This document shows, one piece after another, positions 63,435 to 64,000 of a DNA stretch of 64,000 bases. The DNA is from Fistulifera solaris (taxonomy: Eukaryota; Bacillariophyta; Bacillariophyceae; Naviculales; Stauroneidaceae). The first letter of the stretch is position 1. Each line of letters starts with the position of its first letter. Location: the NCBI GenBank assembly GCA_030295235.1, contig AP026167.1:310001-374000 (forward strand), read 5' to 3'. The notes beneath the pieces are model-generated. The model ran no database searches. It saw only the letters and a list, made by a program, of their open reading frames with translations, and had not been told where the DNA came from. Both the position numbers and the translations under genes were made by a program.

Positions 63435-64000
63435 ACTATGTTAGATGTAACAACTATTGCACTCTATAGTTTCGATTGTTTTCATGATATCTTGCCATGT
63501 TTTCCAGTTATTTTCGCTAAGGGCGTTTGAAGTTATTGTTGTATGCTGTGGTGCTACTTGATTTACTACTGATTGTGTATGATGTTCTGCCTTTGACTCC
63601 TTCCTAAATCCGGAGCTTGATCAGTTGATTCTTCATTGTGTTGCTTGTTGATGGACTAGCTTCTACTACCTAGCTAGCAAAGGGCAATTAATTGCAAACT
63701 TAATTTTTACAAATAGTTAACATTTGAAAATTCATTCCCCTAAAACTGTCGTACAGGTTCTTGATTATTCAGGGATGACGTTTTGCTGATGCTGTTGTGA
63801 CCAGGTTGTGACTCGCCACATCTACATTTCGTCGGCGTCGACACGTACTTTGTAGTGAAAGAGGTGTGAATACGGGTGTGTACTTGTACGTTGTGTACCG
63901 CCGTCGATCAACAGCTGCTTCATGCTTCACCCACCACATGCCGCAGTTGCTGTTGAAAAGACGTCGGGAAGGATCCTTTTGTGTTTTCATATCGGCGAGG
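63435..64000. other. intergenic to window end
   Basis: About 565 bases with the RPS29 3' end. A 73-codon minus-strand frame at 63769-63990 has no recognisable domain and is not called. Confidence 0.4.

Noticed and set aside
63769-63990. 73-codon minus-strand frame at the window end
   Set aside because: No recognisable domain; cannot be judged at the edge.
1-64000. Retroelements or virus-like elements
   Set aside because: No reverse transcriptase, integrase, capsid or long terminal repeats were recognised anywhere in the window.

Overview
This is a gene-dense stretch of nuclear DNA from a diatom, most likely a pennate of the Phaeodactylum type. The case rests on short GT-AG introns (mostly 58-142 nt), closely packed genes on both strands, secretory-type N-termini followed by an A-F or S-F junction (the diatom plastid-targeting signature), and protein families I know as diatom-expanded. 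No rRNA, CRISPR array, retroelement or virus-like element was seen. I can support 35 protein-coding genes and one tRNA.

Layout. 0.5-5 kb: a family-92-like glycosyltransferase, a MATE exporter and a glycolipid-transfer protein with a signal peptide. 5-13 kb: DNA topoisomerase I, the splicing-linked G-patch protein GPATCH1/TGH and cysteinyl-tRNA synthetase. 13-20 kb: a very large multi-exon protein with a lipid-binding (TULIP-like) C-terminus, then a small diatom-family protein. 21-27 kb: several plastid-directed genes (a double one-helix HLIP/LHC-like protein with a proline-rich tail, a lumenal MsrB-like protein, an internally repeated protein, a CbbY-like HAD hydrolase). 27-33 kb: ALKBH1, transaldolase and a Cys/His-rich diatom protein. 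33-42 kb: mitoribosomal mS29 (DAP3), plastid double-domain Cpn20, a secretory unknown, proteasome ATPase Rpt1, RBM42, an ABHD17-type thioesterase and tRNA-Ser(GCU). 42-49 kb: an ankyrin protein, then a block bounded by two palindromic AGAGAGAAATCTCTCT arrays that holds a coiled-coil gene, an unknown gene, a HARBI1-type DDE gene and another unknown gene. 49-64 kb: a choline-transporter-like protein, TFIIH subunit TFB5, a Cys-rich protein, a staphylococcal-nuclease-like protein, a 214-bp tandem duplication, an SGNH hydrolase, a pyrimidine-nucleotide-type SLC25 carrier, a methyltransferase, a GAF-TPR protein and ribosomal protein S29.

A property that affects every gene call is that about half of the conserved genes switch reading frame once or several times, nearly always by one base in a short homopolymer. 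Both gains and losses occur, and essential genes are hit (TOP1, CysRS, Rpt1, mS29). I read these as uncorrected sequencing or assembly indels, not as pseudogenes, and I annotate such genes end to end.

The window is not an operon-like system. It is a mix of housekeeping genes with a cluster of plastid-directed genes at 21-27 kb. The least explained parts are the TULIP-like giant, the HLIP tandem with its tail, the zinc-less lumenal MsrB, the palindrome-bounded block, and a repeated GACTG-N5-CAGTCATGA element.
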